Origin: Sphingobacteriaceae bacterium
GTDB lineage: Bacteria; Bacteroidota; Bacteroidia; B-17B0; Aurantibacillaceae
Assembly: GCA_016705695.1 (NCBI GenBank)
Contig: JADJLA010000003.1
Location: forward strand, 310,001 to 374,000
DNA: 64,000 nucleotides
Direction: 5' to 3'
Part shown: positions 9,809 through 18,057 of the stretch, piece by piece
Position numbering within the stretch: the first letter of the stretch is position 1
Layout of the letters: each line of letters begins with the position of its first letter
Translations under genes and position numbers: made by a program
Notes under the pieces: model-generated
Seen by the model: only the letters and a program-made list of their open reading frames with translations
What the model was told of the DNA's origin: nothing
Database searches by the model: none

Positions 9809-10807
9809 ATGAAAAGAAAAATAAAATTTACAACCGTTTTACTTTGTGCATTGATCGGGCGATCTATCGCTCAGGATTTTCACTTAAGTATGTACGATGC
9901 AGCGCCAATTTTTTTAAATCCTGCAATGACAGGTTTAATTGAAACAAAGATGCGTGCACATGCGCATTACCGTACTCAGTGGAGTGCCATCGCATTCAAG
10001 CCTTTTACTACAGCATTGGTGAGTTTTGATATGCCAACTAAAACCAAATGGAGTTATGGCGGACAAATATCAAATATGCGTGCAGGTATAAGTAACTATA
10101 ATGTTCTTGAGGTTATTGGTTCAGGTTCTTATCTTTTACCGTTGGATAAAGAAAAGTACCATCAATTGAGCTTGGGGATGCATTTAGGTGTAAGGCAAAA
10201 AAAGGTGGAGTATCAGGCTTTAACGTACGATGCTCAATGGAGTAATGCTGCCGGTGGATCGTTTGACAAAAATCTTTCTAATAACGAAACATTTCAGCGT
10301 GGTGCGCAATTTCAGGAAGTAGTGAATTTTGGAGCGTTGTATTATTATAGTAAACAACAATCACGCATCAATCCGTTTTTAGGGATCAGTGCCTTTAATC
10401 TTACTCAGCCTCGTGAAACGTTTTTTGGAGGTAGTAATCGTTTACCAATGCGTTTTTATATGCATACCGGTGTTCGTGTGAACGTGAATGAGTTGTTCTA
10501 TTTCATACCTAAGGTTTTAGTGATGTCGCAAAAAAACAACATTGAACAAACTTATGCTATTGATGCAGGATACTTTGTAAAGGGTGAAAAATTCTATTTG
10601 TTAGCCGGTTATGTTTATCGTGCTGCCGATGCTAATATTGCTTACGTTGGTTTAAAGAAAGATAATTACATCATTAAGTTAGGTTACGATATGAATACAT
10701 CTTCTTTAAGAAGTACCTCAAAAGCTAGAGGTGCCTTTGAAATATCACTTACCTATTTAGGCAAGAAAAGTAAAGTTCAAGAAATTAAAAATTGTCCGCG
10801 TTTATAA
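9809..10807 (+). CDS. PorP/SprF family type IX secretion system membrane protein
   Basis: A 332-residue PorP/SprF paralogue. The signal peptide ends SIAQ and is followed by DFHLSMYDAAPIFLNPAMTG, the family signature, then the RTQWSAIAFKPFTT motif. Predicted outer-membrane barrel associated with the T9SS translocon. It starts five bases after the 1292-residue cargo and is followed three bases later by the PorE-like gene, so all belong to one transcript. A PorP next to a PorE-type protein echoes the known PorP-PorK-PorN-PorE complex, although here both may be accessory copies. Confidence 0.9.
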   Translation: MKRKIKFTTVLLCALIGRSIAQDFHLSMYDAAPIFLNPAMTGLIETKMRAHAHYRTQWSAIAFKPFTTALVSFDMPTKTKWSYGGQISNMRAGISNYNVLEVIGSGSYLLPLDKEKYHQLSLGMHLGVRQKKVEYQALTYDAQWSNAAGGSFDKNLSNNETFQRGAQFQEVVNFGALYYYSKQQSRINPFLGISAFNLTQPRETFFGGSNRLPMRFYMHTGVRVNVNELFYFIPKVLVMSQKNNIEQTYAIDAGYFVKGEKFYLLAGYVYRAADANIAYVGLKKDNYIIKLGYDMNTSSLRSTSKARGAFEISLTYLGKKSKVQEIKNCPRL

Positions 10808-10810
10808 TTT

Positions 10811-11722
10811 ATGAAGAAATCATTATCCTTAATTTTTGTTTTAATTTCGTTACTTAACTTTTCACAGTCAAAAAAACTGTGGCTTGAGCTTGCCGACGAT
10901 GCGTATCTTAAAAGGGATTACGCCAACGCAGCAAATTTCTACTCAAAAGTATTAGATGACACCACTGTTCTAAAAACATACGTAATTCCGTATGAGGCGC
11001 AATTGGTGAATCTTAAAATGAAATCGCTTTTCAAAGTACCTGAATTAAAGGGCCAAAGAAAAAAAGACAGTGTTAATGTTTTAAAAGAAGACCCAAGCTT
11101 AAATGCAACTAAGTACGATTTTATTTTAAATCGCTTGGCAAACAGCTACCGTTTGAATTTTGATTACAAGCATGCGGTTGAATACTATAAGAAAGTTGTA
11201 GAGAAGAATGTTTATCCGGATGCGCCTTATTATTACGGCCTTTCATTAATGTCGTTAAAAAGATATCAAGATGCATTACCTGTTTTTGATACGTATTCTA
11301 AGGGAGCTCCAATTGTTGATTCTATTACAAAGACCACCTTGATCCCAACTGATTCTTTAGTTAAAATATCTGGCAAGCACGCGCAATCGTGTTATTTCGC
11401 ATTGGATTCGTTAACTCCTAAAAAGAACATCAAAGTACACATGATGGATAGTCTTGTGTTCAATAGAGGAACAAGTAATTTTGCACCACAGTATTATTTG
11501 AGTTCAGATAAAGTGATCTTCACCAGTTCTCGAAGGGGTGGTGTAGTAAGTGATCCTGAAAAACAAGATCCAAAATATTATTGCGATCTTTATTACACAA
11601 CTTTGGATGACACCATTTGGCAACGTCCTGTAAATTTTGGTCGTCCGGTTAATACATCCTTACACGAAGGTGCCGGTGTGTTCACTCCCGAAGAAGTAAT
11701 GTTATTTACGCTGGAGCGATAA
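10811..11722 (+). CDS. PorE-like OmpA-family protein, N-terminal part (TPR and first propeller blades), frameshifted
   Basis: The first 303 residues of a protein that continues in another frame at 11709-12944. A signal peptide (residues 1-20) precedes a TPR-like region (about 20-165, AYLKRDYANAANFYSKVL, HAVEYYKKVV) and the start of a WD40-like PD40 propeller (NFAPQYYLSSDKVIFTSSRR). The frame ends prematurely at LFTLER. Reading from 11709 in the next frame gives RWSDNNRNEAFIYMARTLEG without a break, so about two bases are missing near 11708 (or one is extra). The full TPR-propeller-CRD-OmpA order is that of PorE, the T9SS periplasmic anchor. True mutation and assembly error cannot be separated here. 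Confidence 0.85.
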   Translation: MKKSLSLIFVLISLLNFSQSKKLWLELADDAYLKRDYANAANFYSKVLDDTTVLKTYVIPYEAQLVNLKMKSLFKVPELKGQRKKDSVNVLKEDPSLNATKYDFILNRLANSYRLNFDYKHAVEYYKKVVEKNVYPDAPYYYGLSLMSLKRYQDALPVFDTYSKGAPIVDSITKTTLIPTDSLVKISGKHAQSCYFALDSLTPKKNIKVHMMDSLVFNRGTSNFAPQYYLSSDKVIFTSSRRGGVVSDPEKQDPKYYCDLYYTTLDDTIWQRPVNFGRPVNTSLHEGAGVFTPEEVMLFTLER

Positions 11723-11747
11723 TAATCGTAACGAAGCATTTATTTAC

Positions 11748-12944
11748 ATGGCTCGTACACTCGAAGGAAAATTCTACGAGGCCATGAAATTAGGAACACA
11801 TATCAATTTACCGGGGTATAAATCGCAACAACCATTTGTAACACAAGACGGAAGAAAATTATTCTTCTCTTCAAATCGTCCGGGTGGAAAAGGTGGATTT
11901 GATATTTGGATGGCTGGTATTGATGAGAATGGTTTTATTGGAAATCCTGTTAACTTACCCGATCCAATTAATACTGCTGGTGATGAGGTAACGCCTTTCT
12001 TCCACACTTTAGGAAGTACTTTATATTATAGTACCAATGGCTTAACCGGTTTTGGTGGATTAGACGTATTTAAATCAGCCTTAAACGCAGATGATTCAGT
12101 TTATAACGTCCCAAAGAATTTAAACTCTCCTATCAACTCTGCAAAAGATGATGCGTATTTTATTTTAGAGAAATTACAAACTAAAGGTTTCTTTGCGAGC
12201 GATAGAGAAGACTGCCCGGGTGGACATTGTTATGATATTTACAGTTTCGAAAATGAGCCTATTAAGTTCTCATTAGAAGGTATTGTATTTGATGCGCAAA
12301 CAAGTGAACCAATTCCAAGTGCTCTTGTAACTATTAAAGATGTGCACGATGGTGATGAGCCTTTCTTTGTAGTAACTGATGATAAAGGTTTTTATAGCAC
12401 TGATCTGAAATTAAACATGCAGTACTTCTTAAAGGCACAAAAGAATGGCTATTTTGCTGATGCGAATGAAGTTGCTACCGAAGGAAAAACAGAATCGGAA
12501 GTATTTCAAAGAGATTTTAACTTGAATAAAATTCCGTCAGGTGATATTGAGATAGAAGGTATTGAGTACGATTTTAATAAAGCAACTCTTCGTCCTAAGT
12601 CAATGGAGATCCTTGATAAGATCGTTGACCTCTTAAAATTAAATGATAACGTATCTATCGATCTTGGAGCGCATACCGATGCTCGTGGTAATGATGATTA
12701 CAATATGAAATTATCAGCAGCGCGTGCTAAAAGTTGTGTGGATTATATTTTAAGTAAAGGCATTCCTAAATCAAAGATCACTTCTACGGGTTATGGCGAA
12801 ACAAGGCCAATTATTACCGAAGCAGAGATCAATGCTATGGTGCCTAAGAGTCCTGAATGGGAAGCTGCTCACCAAAAGAACAGAAGAACAGCATTTAAAG
12901 TTATTGGAGAGACAAGTTTGAATATTATTAATAAGACTCAGTAG
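11748..12944 (+). CDS. PorE-like OmpA-family protein, C-terminal part (propeller, CRD, OmpA), frameshifted
   Basis: Continuation of the gene at 10811; the open frame actually reaches back to about 11709, and the ATG at 11748 is probably not a real start. The 398 residues contain PD40 propeller blades (KLFFSSNRPGGKGGFDIW, LYYSTNGLTGFGGLDVF), a carboxypeptidase regulatory-like domain at about 175-255 (LEGIVFDAQTSEPIPSALVT), and an OmpA peptidoglycan-binding domain at about 267-398 (YDFNKATLRPKS, DLGAHTDARGNDDYN, NRRTAFKV). OmpA domains of this type bind peptidoglycan, so the intact protein would tether an outer-membrane or T9SS complex to the wall. A rho-independent terminator lies 20 bases downstream and closes the operon. 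Confidence 0.85.
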   Translation: MARTLEGKFYEAMKLGTHINLPGYKSQQPFVTQDGRKLFFSSNRPGGKGGFDIWMAGIDENGFIGNPVNLPDPINTAGDEVTPFFHTLGSTLYYSTNGLTGFGGLDVFKSALNADDSVYNVPKNLNSPINSAKDDAYFILEKLQTKGFFASDREDCPGGHCYDIYSFENEPIKFSLEGIVFDAQTSEPIPSALVTIKDVHDGDEPFFVVTDDKGFYSTDLKLNMQYFLKAQKNGYFADANEVATEGKTESEVFQRDFNLNKIPSGDIEIEGIEYDFNKATLRPKSMEILDKIVDLLKLNDNVSIDLGAHTDARGNDDYNMKLSAARAKSCVDYILSKGIPKSKITSTGYGETRPIITEAEINAMVPKSPEWEAAHQKNRRTAFKVIGETSLNIINKTQ

Positions 12945-12965
12945 TAGTAAAATTTATTAAAACAA

Positions 12966-12995
12966 AAAGGCCGCAGATATCTGCGGCCTTTTTTA
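12966..12995 (+). terminator. Rho-independent terminator after the T9SS operon
   Basis: The perfect stem AAGGCCGCAGA/TCTGCGGCCTT is followed by a T-run. It sits just downstream of the OmpA stop codon. Confidence 0.9.
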
Positions 12996-13006
12996 TTTGC
13001 AATAAG

Positions 13007-13062
13007 TTTAAAACCAAACTCCCACTTTTCTTTCTTCGATCATCTTTTTTAAATTGACCAAG
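13007..13062 (-). pseudogene. Duplicated 3' end of the neighbouring sigma-factor gene
   Basis: On the minus strand this stretch reads NLKKMIEERKVGVWF followed by a stop, matching the real gene's end NLKKMIEERKVEVSF and stop at 13296-13340. The copy keeps the frame and a stop but differs by a few substitutions. Between the copies lies the GC-rich hairpin element at 13088-13267. This looks like an insertion that duplicated or replaced the gene's 3' end. Confidence 0.75.
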
Positions 13063-13087
13063 CTTTATTGGATGTATTTTATATTAG

Positions 13088-13267
13088 GATGCTTGGGATA
13101 CCCGCGCCCGCGATTGATGTGGAAAGCCCTGCTTAGGACTTTGCAAAATGTTTGTTGGGCGAGGAAGCGACCGAAGGAAGCTACCGGAGCACTACAAACA
13201 TTGCAAAGGACAAGCAGGCTTGGAACGGAAAGCGCAGGATAAACTCCAAGCGCGATAAGGCGCCCAA
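13088..13267. repeat. GC-rich hairpin element between two copies of the sigma-factor 3' end
   Basis: About 180 bases, clearly richer in GC than the surroundings. CCTGCTT plus GGACTTTGCAAAATGTTTGT (13128-13154) is complementary to ACAAACATTGCAAAGGAC plus AAGCAGG (13194-13218), giving a long stem. The ends carry TTGGG and CCCAA. GGAAAGC occurs on both flanks (13121, 13228). The 351-base gap 12945-13295 therefore holds a terminator, the pseudo-3' end and this element. A 62-codon plus-strand frame across it is probably chance. I judge it a non-autonomous, MITE-like or structured intergenic repeat; its family needs a genome-wide search. Confidence 0.6.
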
Positions 13268-13295
13268 ATAAAAAAATTGAAAATGCTTATACGGC

Positions 13296-13895
13296 CTAAA
13301 ACGAAACTTCCACTTTTCTCTCTTCGATCATCTTTTTTAAATTGATCAAAGCATAACGCATACGGCCTAAAGAGGTGTTGATAGATACATTGGTCATATC
13401 AGCAATTTCTTTAAAGCTCATATCGTAATAGGTTCGCATAATTACAACCTCGCGTTGATCGGCCGGTAACATGTGTATCAGATCGCGAACATTGTTTTTG
13501 CGCTTTGAACTTTCATCCCCGGTTTGATACACATCTTTTGTATCACTTACCTTATCCAATGGATGGATCTCTTCACCCTCTTCATTATAATAAATGGAAG
13601 CCGGTGGCATTTTTTTGATGCGACGGAAATGATCGATGATCAAATTGTGTGATATGCGATATATCCAAGGAAGGAATTTACCTTCTTCGTTGTACTGACC
13701 TTTTTTTAAGGTTTGGATCACTTTTAAAAATGTATCCTGAAATACATCTTCGGCCAAAGCTCGGTCTTTAACAATTACCAAAATACTCGAAAAGAGTTTT
13801 GATTTGTGACGTTGAAGGAGAGTTTCTAAGCCTTTTTCGTTACCCTTGAGGTATAACGCAACTAACTCGTGATCAGTTAATGATTGAATAGACAT
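13296..13895 (-). CDS. ECF-type RNA polymerase sigma factor
   Basis: A 199-residue sigma-70 family protein of the extracytoplasmic function type. Region 2 spans about residues 20-95 (AEDVFQDTFLKVIQTL, FLPWIYRISHNLIIDHFRR) and region 4 about residues 135-190 (LPADQREVVIMRTYYDMSFK, EIADMTNVSINTSLGRMRYA), with the helix-turn-helix expected for -35 recognition. The linker contains an acidic insert (NEEGEEIHPLDKVS). No anti-sigma gene is adjacent. A near-perfect Bacteroidota promoter lies upstream at 13976-14005. The 3' end is partly duplicated downstream at 13007. Target genes cannot be told from the sequence. Confidence 0.9.
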   Translation of the reverse strand: MSIQSLTDHELVALYLKGNEKGLETLLQRHKSKLFSSILVIVKDRALAEDVFQDTFLKVIQTLKKGQYNEEGKFLPWIYRISHNLIIDHFRRIKKMPPASIYYNEEGEEIHPLDKVSDTKDVYQTGDESSKRKNNVRDLIHMLPADQREVVIMRTYYDMSFKEIADMTNVSINTSLGRMRYALINLKKMIEERKVEVSF

Positions 13896-13975
13896 GTTTA
13901 CTTGCTTTTAATTAAAGTTCTGTTTTGCTAGTAAAGGTCTATTCTATGGCTTAGTTTATTAATTGGTTATTAAGG

Positions 13976-14005
13976 CAAATATAGGCCATTTAGCTTTTAA
14001 CCCAA
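13976..14005 (-). promoter_or_regulatory. Bacteroidota-type promoter for the ECF sigma gene
   Basis: On the minus strand TATATTTG (13976-13983) matches TAnnTTTG exactly, with TTG (14003-14005) 19 bases upstream. This leaves an untranslated leader of about 75 bases. Confidence 0.65.
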
Positions 14006-14092
14006 AAGTATATCTGTTAAAATGGACCCCTAATTGAGCCAATTGTTAGTCTTATTGAGGGAAATAATGTCCCGAATACTCAAATTAAGCCC

Positions 14093-14100
14093 TAATTTTG
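14093..14100 (+). promoter_or_regulatory. -7 promoter box directly before uvrA
   Basis: TAATTTTG matches TAnnTTTG exactly and ends seven bases before the uvrA ATG, so transcription would begin at or a few bases from the start codon. No TTG is seen at the normal spacing upstream. Confidence 0.45.
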
Positions 14101-14107
14101 CACCTCA

Positions 14108-14779
14108 ATGTCCCAAATAGCCGATATATCTAAGGTTGATGCCAAAACCCATATTATCATAAAAGGCGCCCGTTTACACAATTTAAAGAATATCGACGTA
14201 GTTATACCCCGTAATAAATTGGTGGTTATCACCGGTTTATCAGGCTCGGGTAAGTCAACTCTGGCATTTGATACACTTTATGCAGAAGGCCAAAGACGAT
14301 ATGTAGAGAGCTTATCTGCTTATGCCAGGCAGTTTTTGGGCAGGTTAGAAAAGCCACAGGTTGACTATATAAAAGGTATTTCACCCGCAATTGCCATCGA
14401 ACAAAAAGTAGTGTCGAGAAATCCTCGGTCAACCGTTGGAACTGTAACTGAGATCTATGATTATTTGAAATTGCTTTTTGCTCGCGTTGGAAAAACTTAC
14501 AGCCCGGTAAGCGGCAAATTAGTGATGCGTCATAAAATAAGTGATGTAGTTGATTTTGTAATGAGCCAAGTGGTGGAATCAAAAGCACTTGTTACAGTAA
14601 AATTAAAAGAGAAAAAAGACCGTACACTTTCAAAGCAATTAGAACTTTTAAATCAAGGTGGTTTTTCGCGTGTGATCACAACTGATGGAATTCAGAAGAT
14701 AACAGAACTTGATCTGAAGAAAATAAAAAAGAATGCAGAGATCTCTTTTGGTAGATCGTATCATCGTGCAAAAAAATGA
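14108..14779 (+). CDS. uvrA: Excinuclease ABC subunit UvrA, N-terminal fragment (frameshifted)
   Basis: The first 223 residues of UvrA, the DNA-damage recognition ATPase of nucleotide excision repair. The first Walker A motif GLSGSGKST lies at about residues 43-51, followed by FDTLYAEGQRRYVESLSAYA and QFLGRLEKPQVDYIKGISPA, all hallmarks. The true frame ends around 14746; the last residues (FGRSYHRAKK) are out-of-frame. The protein continues in another frame as LLVDRIIVQ. Restoring two bases, for example TC in a TCTCTC run at 14741-14747, would fuse both halves into a normal-length UvrA of about 940 residues. Mutation versus assembly error is unresolved. Confidence 0.92.
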   Translation: MSQIADISKVDAKTHIIIKGARLHNLKNIDVVIPRNKLVVITGLSGSGKSTLAFDTLYAEGQRRYVESLSAYARQFLGRLEKPQVDYIKGISPAIAIEQKVVSRNPRSTVGTVTEIYDYLKLLFARVGKTYSPVSGKLVMRHKISDVVDFVMSQVVESKALVTVKLKEKKDRTLSKQLELLNQGGFSRVITTDGIQKITELDLKKIKKNAEISFGRSYHRAKK

Positions 14780-16928
14780 TGAGGATCTGTTGAATAGAAT
14801 TTCGGATAGTGTACAAACTGCTTTTTACGAAGGCGGAGGTGAGTGTGATGTGATCATTGAGGATGTGAAAGGAAAAAGCACAACACATCATTTCAGTAAT
14901 TTGTTTGAGATGGATGGAATTAGCTTTGAAGAACCAAGTGTAAATTTCTTTTCGTTCAATAATCCTATTGGTGCTTGCAAAACTTGCGAAGGTTTTGGAA
15001 GTATTATTGGCGTTGATCCTGACCTTGTTATTCCAAATAAAAGTGCCAGTGTTTTTGAGAATGCAGTAGCGTGTTGGAACGGCGAGACCATGAGTAAGTA
15101 CAAAAATCAATTACTAAAGAACGCGCATAAATTTAATTTCCCCGTACATAAACCTATTGTAGATCTTACAAAAGCACAATACAAACTATTATGGGAAGGT
15201 AATAGTCATTTTGAAGGCATAAATGCTTTTTTTGAAATGCTTACGAAAGAAACCTACAAAATTCAGTACCGCGTAATGCTGGCAAGATATAGAGGGAAAA
15301 CTTCTTGTCCTGATTGCGAAGGAACACGTTTACGTAAAGATGCTAATTATGTGAGAGTGGGCGAGAAGTGTTTGCGCGAAATTATTTTAATGCCTGTTGC
15401 TGAAGCTCAAACATATTTTAAGAATTTGAAATTAAGTGCTTCTGATGAGAAGATCTCGAAACGTTTATTAATTGAGATCAATAACCGTTTACAATATTTA
15501 ATGGATGTTGGCTTGAATTATTTATCGCTCAACCGTGTGGCGAATACTTTAAGTGGTGGAGAAAGTCAACGTATTAATTTAGCAACACAATTAGGAAGCA
15601 GTTTAGTTGGAAGTTTATATATTTTGGATGAACCAAGTATTGGTTTGCACTCAAGAGATACGGAGCGTTTGATAAAGGTATTAAGAGAATTGCAGCGCCA
15701 GGGAAATACTGTAATTGTGGTGGAGCACGACGAAGAAATTATGCGCGCGGCTGATGTTTTGATAGATATTGGTCCGGAAGCAGGAACAGGCGGCGGAAAA
15801 TTAGTATTCCAAGGTAAACATGCCGATCTGGTAAAAAGTAAAGAAAGCTATACTGCAAAATATTTAACCAAGCAATTGGAAATTAAAGTCCCAACTACAC
15901 GCAGAAAATTCAAAGAGTTCATTGAGGTAAAAAGCATAACCGATAATAATTTAAAGAATGTATCTGTAAAATTTCCTTTAAATACATTATGTTGCGTTAC
16001 CGGTGTGAGTGGCTCAGGCAAATCTACCTTGGTAAAAAAGGCTTTAGTGCCACGTTTACAAAAATATTTGGATGGATTTTACGCGAACGTTGAGCACAAG
16101 AGTATCATTGATGGAAGTTTAAAACAAATTAAACAAGTTGAATACGTTGACCAAAATCCAATTGGAAGATCTTCAAGAAGTAATCCAGCAACTTACACAA
16201 AAGCTTACGATGAAATAAGAACTTTATTTAGCGAGCAGGGTTTAGCAAAATTACGAGAGTATAAAGCAGGCCATTTTAGTTTTAATGTGGATGGTGGACG
16301 TTGTGAAATGTGTCAGGGCGAAGGAACTATTACTGTAGAGATGCAATTTATGGCCGATATTCAATTGCCATGTGAATCGTGCAAGGGCAAACGTTTTAAA
16401 GCAGATACGTTGGAGATCTTATACAAAGGAAAATCAATCGCTGATATTTTGGACATGACCATTGATGATGCGATCAGCTTTTTCTCTGGCGATGATGAAA
16501 ATAGAATTGCGATGAAGATCGTTGACAAACTAAAACCTTTGCAAGATGTTGGTTTGGGATATGTACATTTAGGACAAAGCAGCAGTACTTTAAGTGGAGG
16601 GGAAGCACAACGAATAAAATTAGCTACATTTTTAGGAATGGGAGGCGCAAATAATTCTGTTCTATTTGTGTTTGATGAACCAACTACAGGTTTACATTTT
16701 CATGATGTATCAAAATTATTAAAGTCGTTTGAAGCGCTCATAGCTAAAGGACATTCTATTATTGTGATCGAACATAACTTGGATGTGATCAAGTGTGCTG
16801 ATTGGTTAATTGATCTTGGTCCTGAGAGTGGTGACGAAGGTGGTTATGTTGTTTTTGAAGGTACGCCGGAAGGATTAGTTGCAAATAAAAAAGGGTATAC
16901 AGCAAAGTATCTAAAAGAGAAATTGTAA
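14733..16928 (+). CDS. uvrA: Excinuclease ABC subunit UvrA, main C-terminal part (frameshifted)
   Basis: Continuation of UvrA after the frame change; genuine homology starts near 14745 (LLVDRIIVQ) and the ATG at 14733 is probably not a real start. Seen in order: zinc-binding CKTCEGFG (about residue 83) paired with CPDCEGTRL, first ABC signature LSGGESQRINLA (about 275), Walker B LYILDEPSIGLH, second Walker A GVSGSGKST (about 425), zinc module CEMCQGEG/CESCKGKRF (about 525-560), second signature LSGGEAQRIKLA (about 620) and Walker B LFVFDEPTTGLH. All catalytic motifs are intact, arguing that the gene is recent or functional if the frameshift is an error. Confidence 0.92.
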   Translation: MQRSLLVDRIIVQKNDEDLLNRISDSVQTAFYEGGGECDVIIEDVKGKSTTHHFSNLFEMDGISFEEPSVNFFSFNNPIGACKTCEGFGSIIGVDPDLVIPNKSASVFENAVACWNGETMSKYKNQLLKNAHKFNFPVHKPIVDLTKAQYKLLWEGNSHFEGINAFFEMLTKETYKIQYRVMLARYRGKTSCPDCEGTRLRKDANYVRVGEKCLREIILMPVAEAQTYFKNLKLSASDEKISKRLLIEINNRLQYLMDVGLNYLSLNRVANTLSGGESQRINLATQLGSSLVGSLYILDEPSIGLHSRDTERLIKVLRELQRQGNTVIVVEHDEEIMRAADVLIDIGPEAGTGGGKLVFQGKHADLVKSKESYTAKYLTKQLEIKVPTTRRKFKEFIEVKSITDNNLKNVSVKFPLNTLCCVTGVSGSGKSTLVKKALVPRLQKYLDGFYANVEHKSIIDGSLKQIKQVEYVDQNPIGRSSRSNPATYTKAYDEIRTLFSEQGLAKLREYKAGHFSFNVDGGRCEMCQGEGTITVEMQFMADIQLPCESCKGKRFKADTLEILYKGKSIADILDMTIDDAISFFSGDDENRIAMKIVDKLKPLQDVGLGYVHLGQSSSTLSGGEAQRIKLATFLGMGGANNSVLFVFDEPTTGLHFHDVSKLLKSFEALIAKGHSIIVIEHNLDVIKCADWLIDLGPESGDEGGYVVFEGTPEGLVANKKGYTAKYLKEKL

Positions 16929-16933
16929 TTTTT

Positions 16934-17184
16934 GAGGCAGAAACCGCAAAGCGTTCTTCGAACTACGCAAAGTTTTACGCAAAGAGCGCAAAGGATCTTA
17001 ACCGCATAAAAATTAAGAAGGCAAAGAAGCTATGCTTTCGCAAAGGCGGCATGCTTACAGTTTCTTTTTTACTGAACTTTGCGAAACCGAAGGTCTTTGC
17101 CTTCTCTTAAGTAATGGTGGTAAAACTTAGTGCCCTTTGCGTCTGCTTTGCGAAAGCGCGGAGCGCCTTTGCGGTTTCGGCCTC
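16934..17184. repeat. 251-bp inverted-repeat intergenic element
   Basis: The ends are inverted copies: GAGGCAGAAACCGCAAAGCG at 16934 against CGCCTTTGCGGTTTCGGCCTC at the right end (read as its complement GAGGCCGAAACCGCAAAGGCG). An inner pair, AAGAAGGCAAAG and CTTTGCCTTCTCTT, is nested inside. The left half has repeated ACGCAAAG-type words. It fills the convergent gap between uvrA and the gene at 17224, encodes nothing, and could act as a transcription barrier. It resembles the GCAAAG-rich intergenic repeats found in many Bacteroidota genomes (family assignment is inference). Confidence 0.7.
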
Positions 17185-17223
17185 TAGAAAGCATTAATCT
17201 AAATATTTGAAGGATATACTTAC

Positions 17224-18057
17224 TTAGTTTTTCTTTTGGTAAAGCACACTCACATTAAACGCCCCACCACCACCACGCACCTTTTTCCATTTATTAAATA
17301 CACTTTCTCTTATATAAGCAGGTTCGTTATTTTGGCCGGCAAAGCAAAAGTCGTTAATGCTTACTTTTTCCATTAAACATTCTAAGCTAACAAAAAAATC
17401 GTCGTAAGCTCTAATATCATATGAGCTGAGGTCTAATGACACTTCACCTTGTTTTATATTTGTTTTAAATATGATCGATCTTTTTAGAATGTTCTTTGTA
17501 GGATAGAACTCATTAGAGGAATAGATGTTCAAACGAAACATCAAGCTATCCGGCAATTGATTTTTAATGATGTAAAATTGAAAATCAACAACCTTCAGAA
17601 GTTTTTTGCTTTCATTGGAAATTCTGATAGCGGTTTCCACGCCTTTCCAGTTATTCTCTAAACCAACAAAGCCCGTGCAATTTGTTTTGTCATAATTTAT
17701 GACACCCAATTTTTTTCGAAATAATTTTTTAGCATTCACTTCTACTTCTTCCAGTTGTTGGTCACTTGACAATAATCGAATTTCATTAGCCGCTGAATTT
17801 TTTAATTGAACAATAGGAATGTATTGCTCTTTATATCCAATGGCGTAGAATTTGATGCTGTCGGTTTCATCATATTCACTTAGCTGTAAGCGAAAAGATC
17901 CTTTATCGTTGGATAGAACCGCCGTAGTATGTTTTAAACTCCCAATAGCAGCGTAAGGGACTGCTTCGTTCTTATCGTCGATAATTTTACCACTGATACT
18001 TATCTGTGCAGATAAACTATGAAGAATACTAAATAGAAAAATGAAATATAACCTCAT
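17224..18057 (-). CDS. Secreted protein with carboxypeptidase regulatory-like domain
   Basis: A 277-residue protein of unknown function. I chose the ATG at 18055-18057, which overlaps the aroA stop as ATGA and starts directly with the signal peptide MRLYFIFLFSILHSLSAQ; an upstream ATG at 18081 would add eight residues. Residues about 20-100 form a carboxypeptidase regulatory-like (CarboxypepD_reg) beta-sandwich (ISGKIIDDKNEAVPYAAIGS, NDKGSFRLQL). The rest has no domain I recognise. It is the last gene of the pabA-aroB-aroA transcript, but nothing in it suggests a role in aromatic synthesis. Envelope location is likely. Confidence 0.75.
   Translation of the reverse strand: MRLYFIFLFSILHSLSAQISISGKIIDDKNEAVPYAAIGSLKHTTAVLSNDKGSFRLQLSEYDETDSIKFYAIGYKEQYIPIVQLKNSAANEIRLLSSDQQLEEVEVNAKKLFRKKLGVINYDKTNCTGFVGLENNWKGVETAIRISNESKKLLKVVDFQFYIIKNQLPDSLMFRLNIYSSNEFYPTKNILKRSIIFKTNIKQGEVSLDLSSYDIRAYDDFFVSLECLMEKVSINDFCFAGQNNEPAYIRESVFNKWKKVRGGGGAFNVSVLYQKKN

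Noticed and set aside
13054..13242. 62-codon plus-strand open frame
   Set aside because: It crosses the copied sigma-factor end and the GC-rich hairpin element, has unusual composition (Trp, Arg, Lys rich) and no signal or start context; a structural DNA element explains it better.
14229..15110. Minus-strand frames of 71-144 codons opposite uvrA
   Set aside because: They lie opposite conserved UvrA motifs and have no protein-like features.
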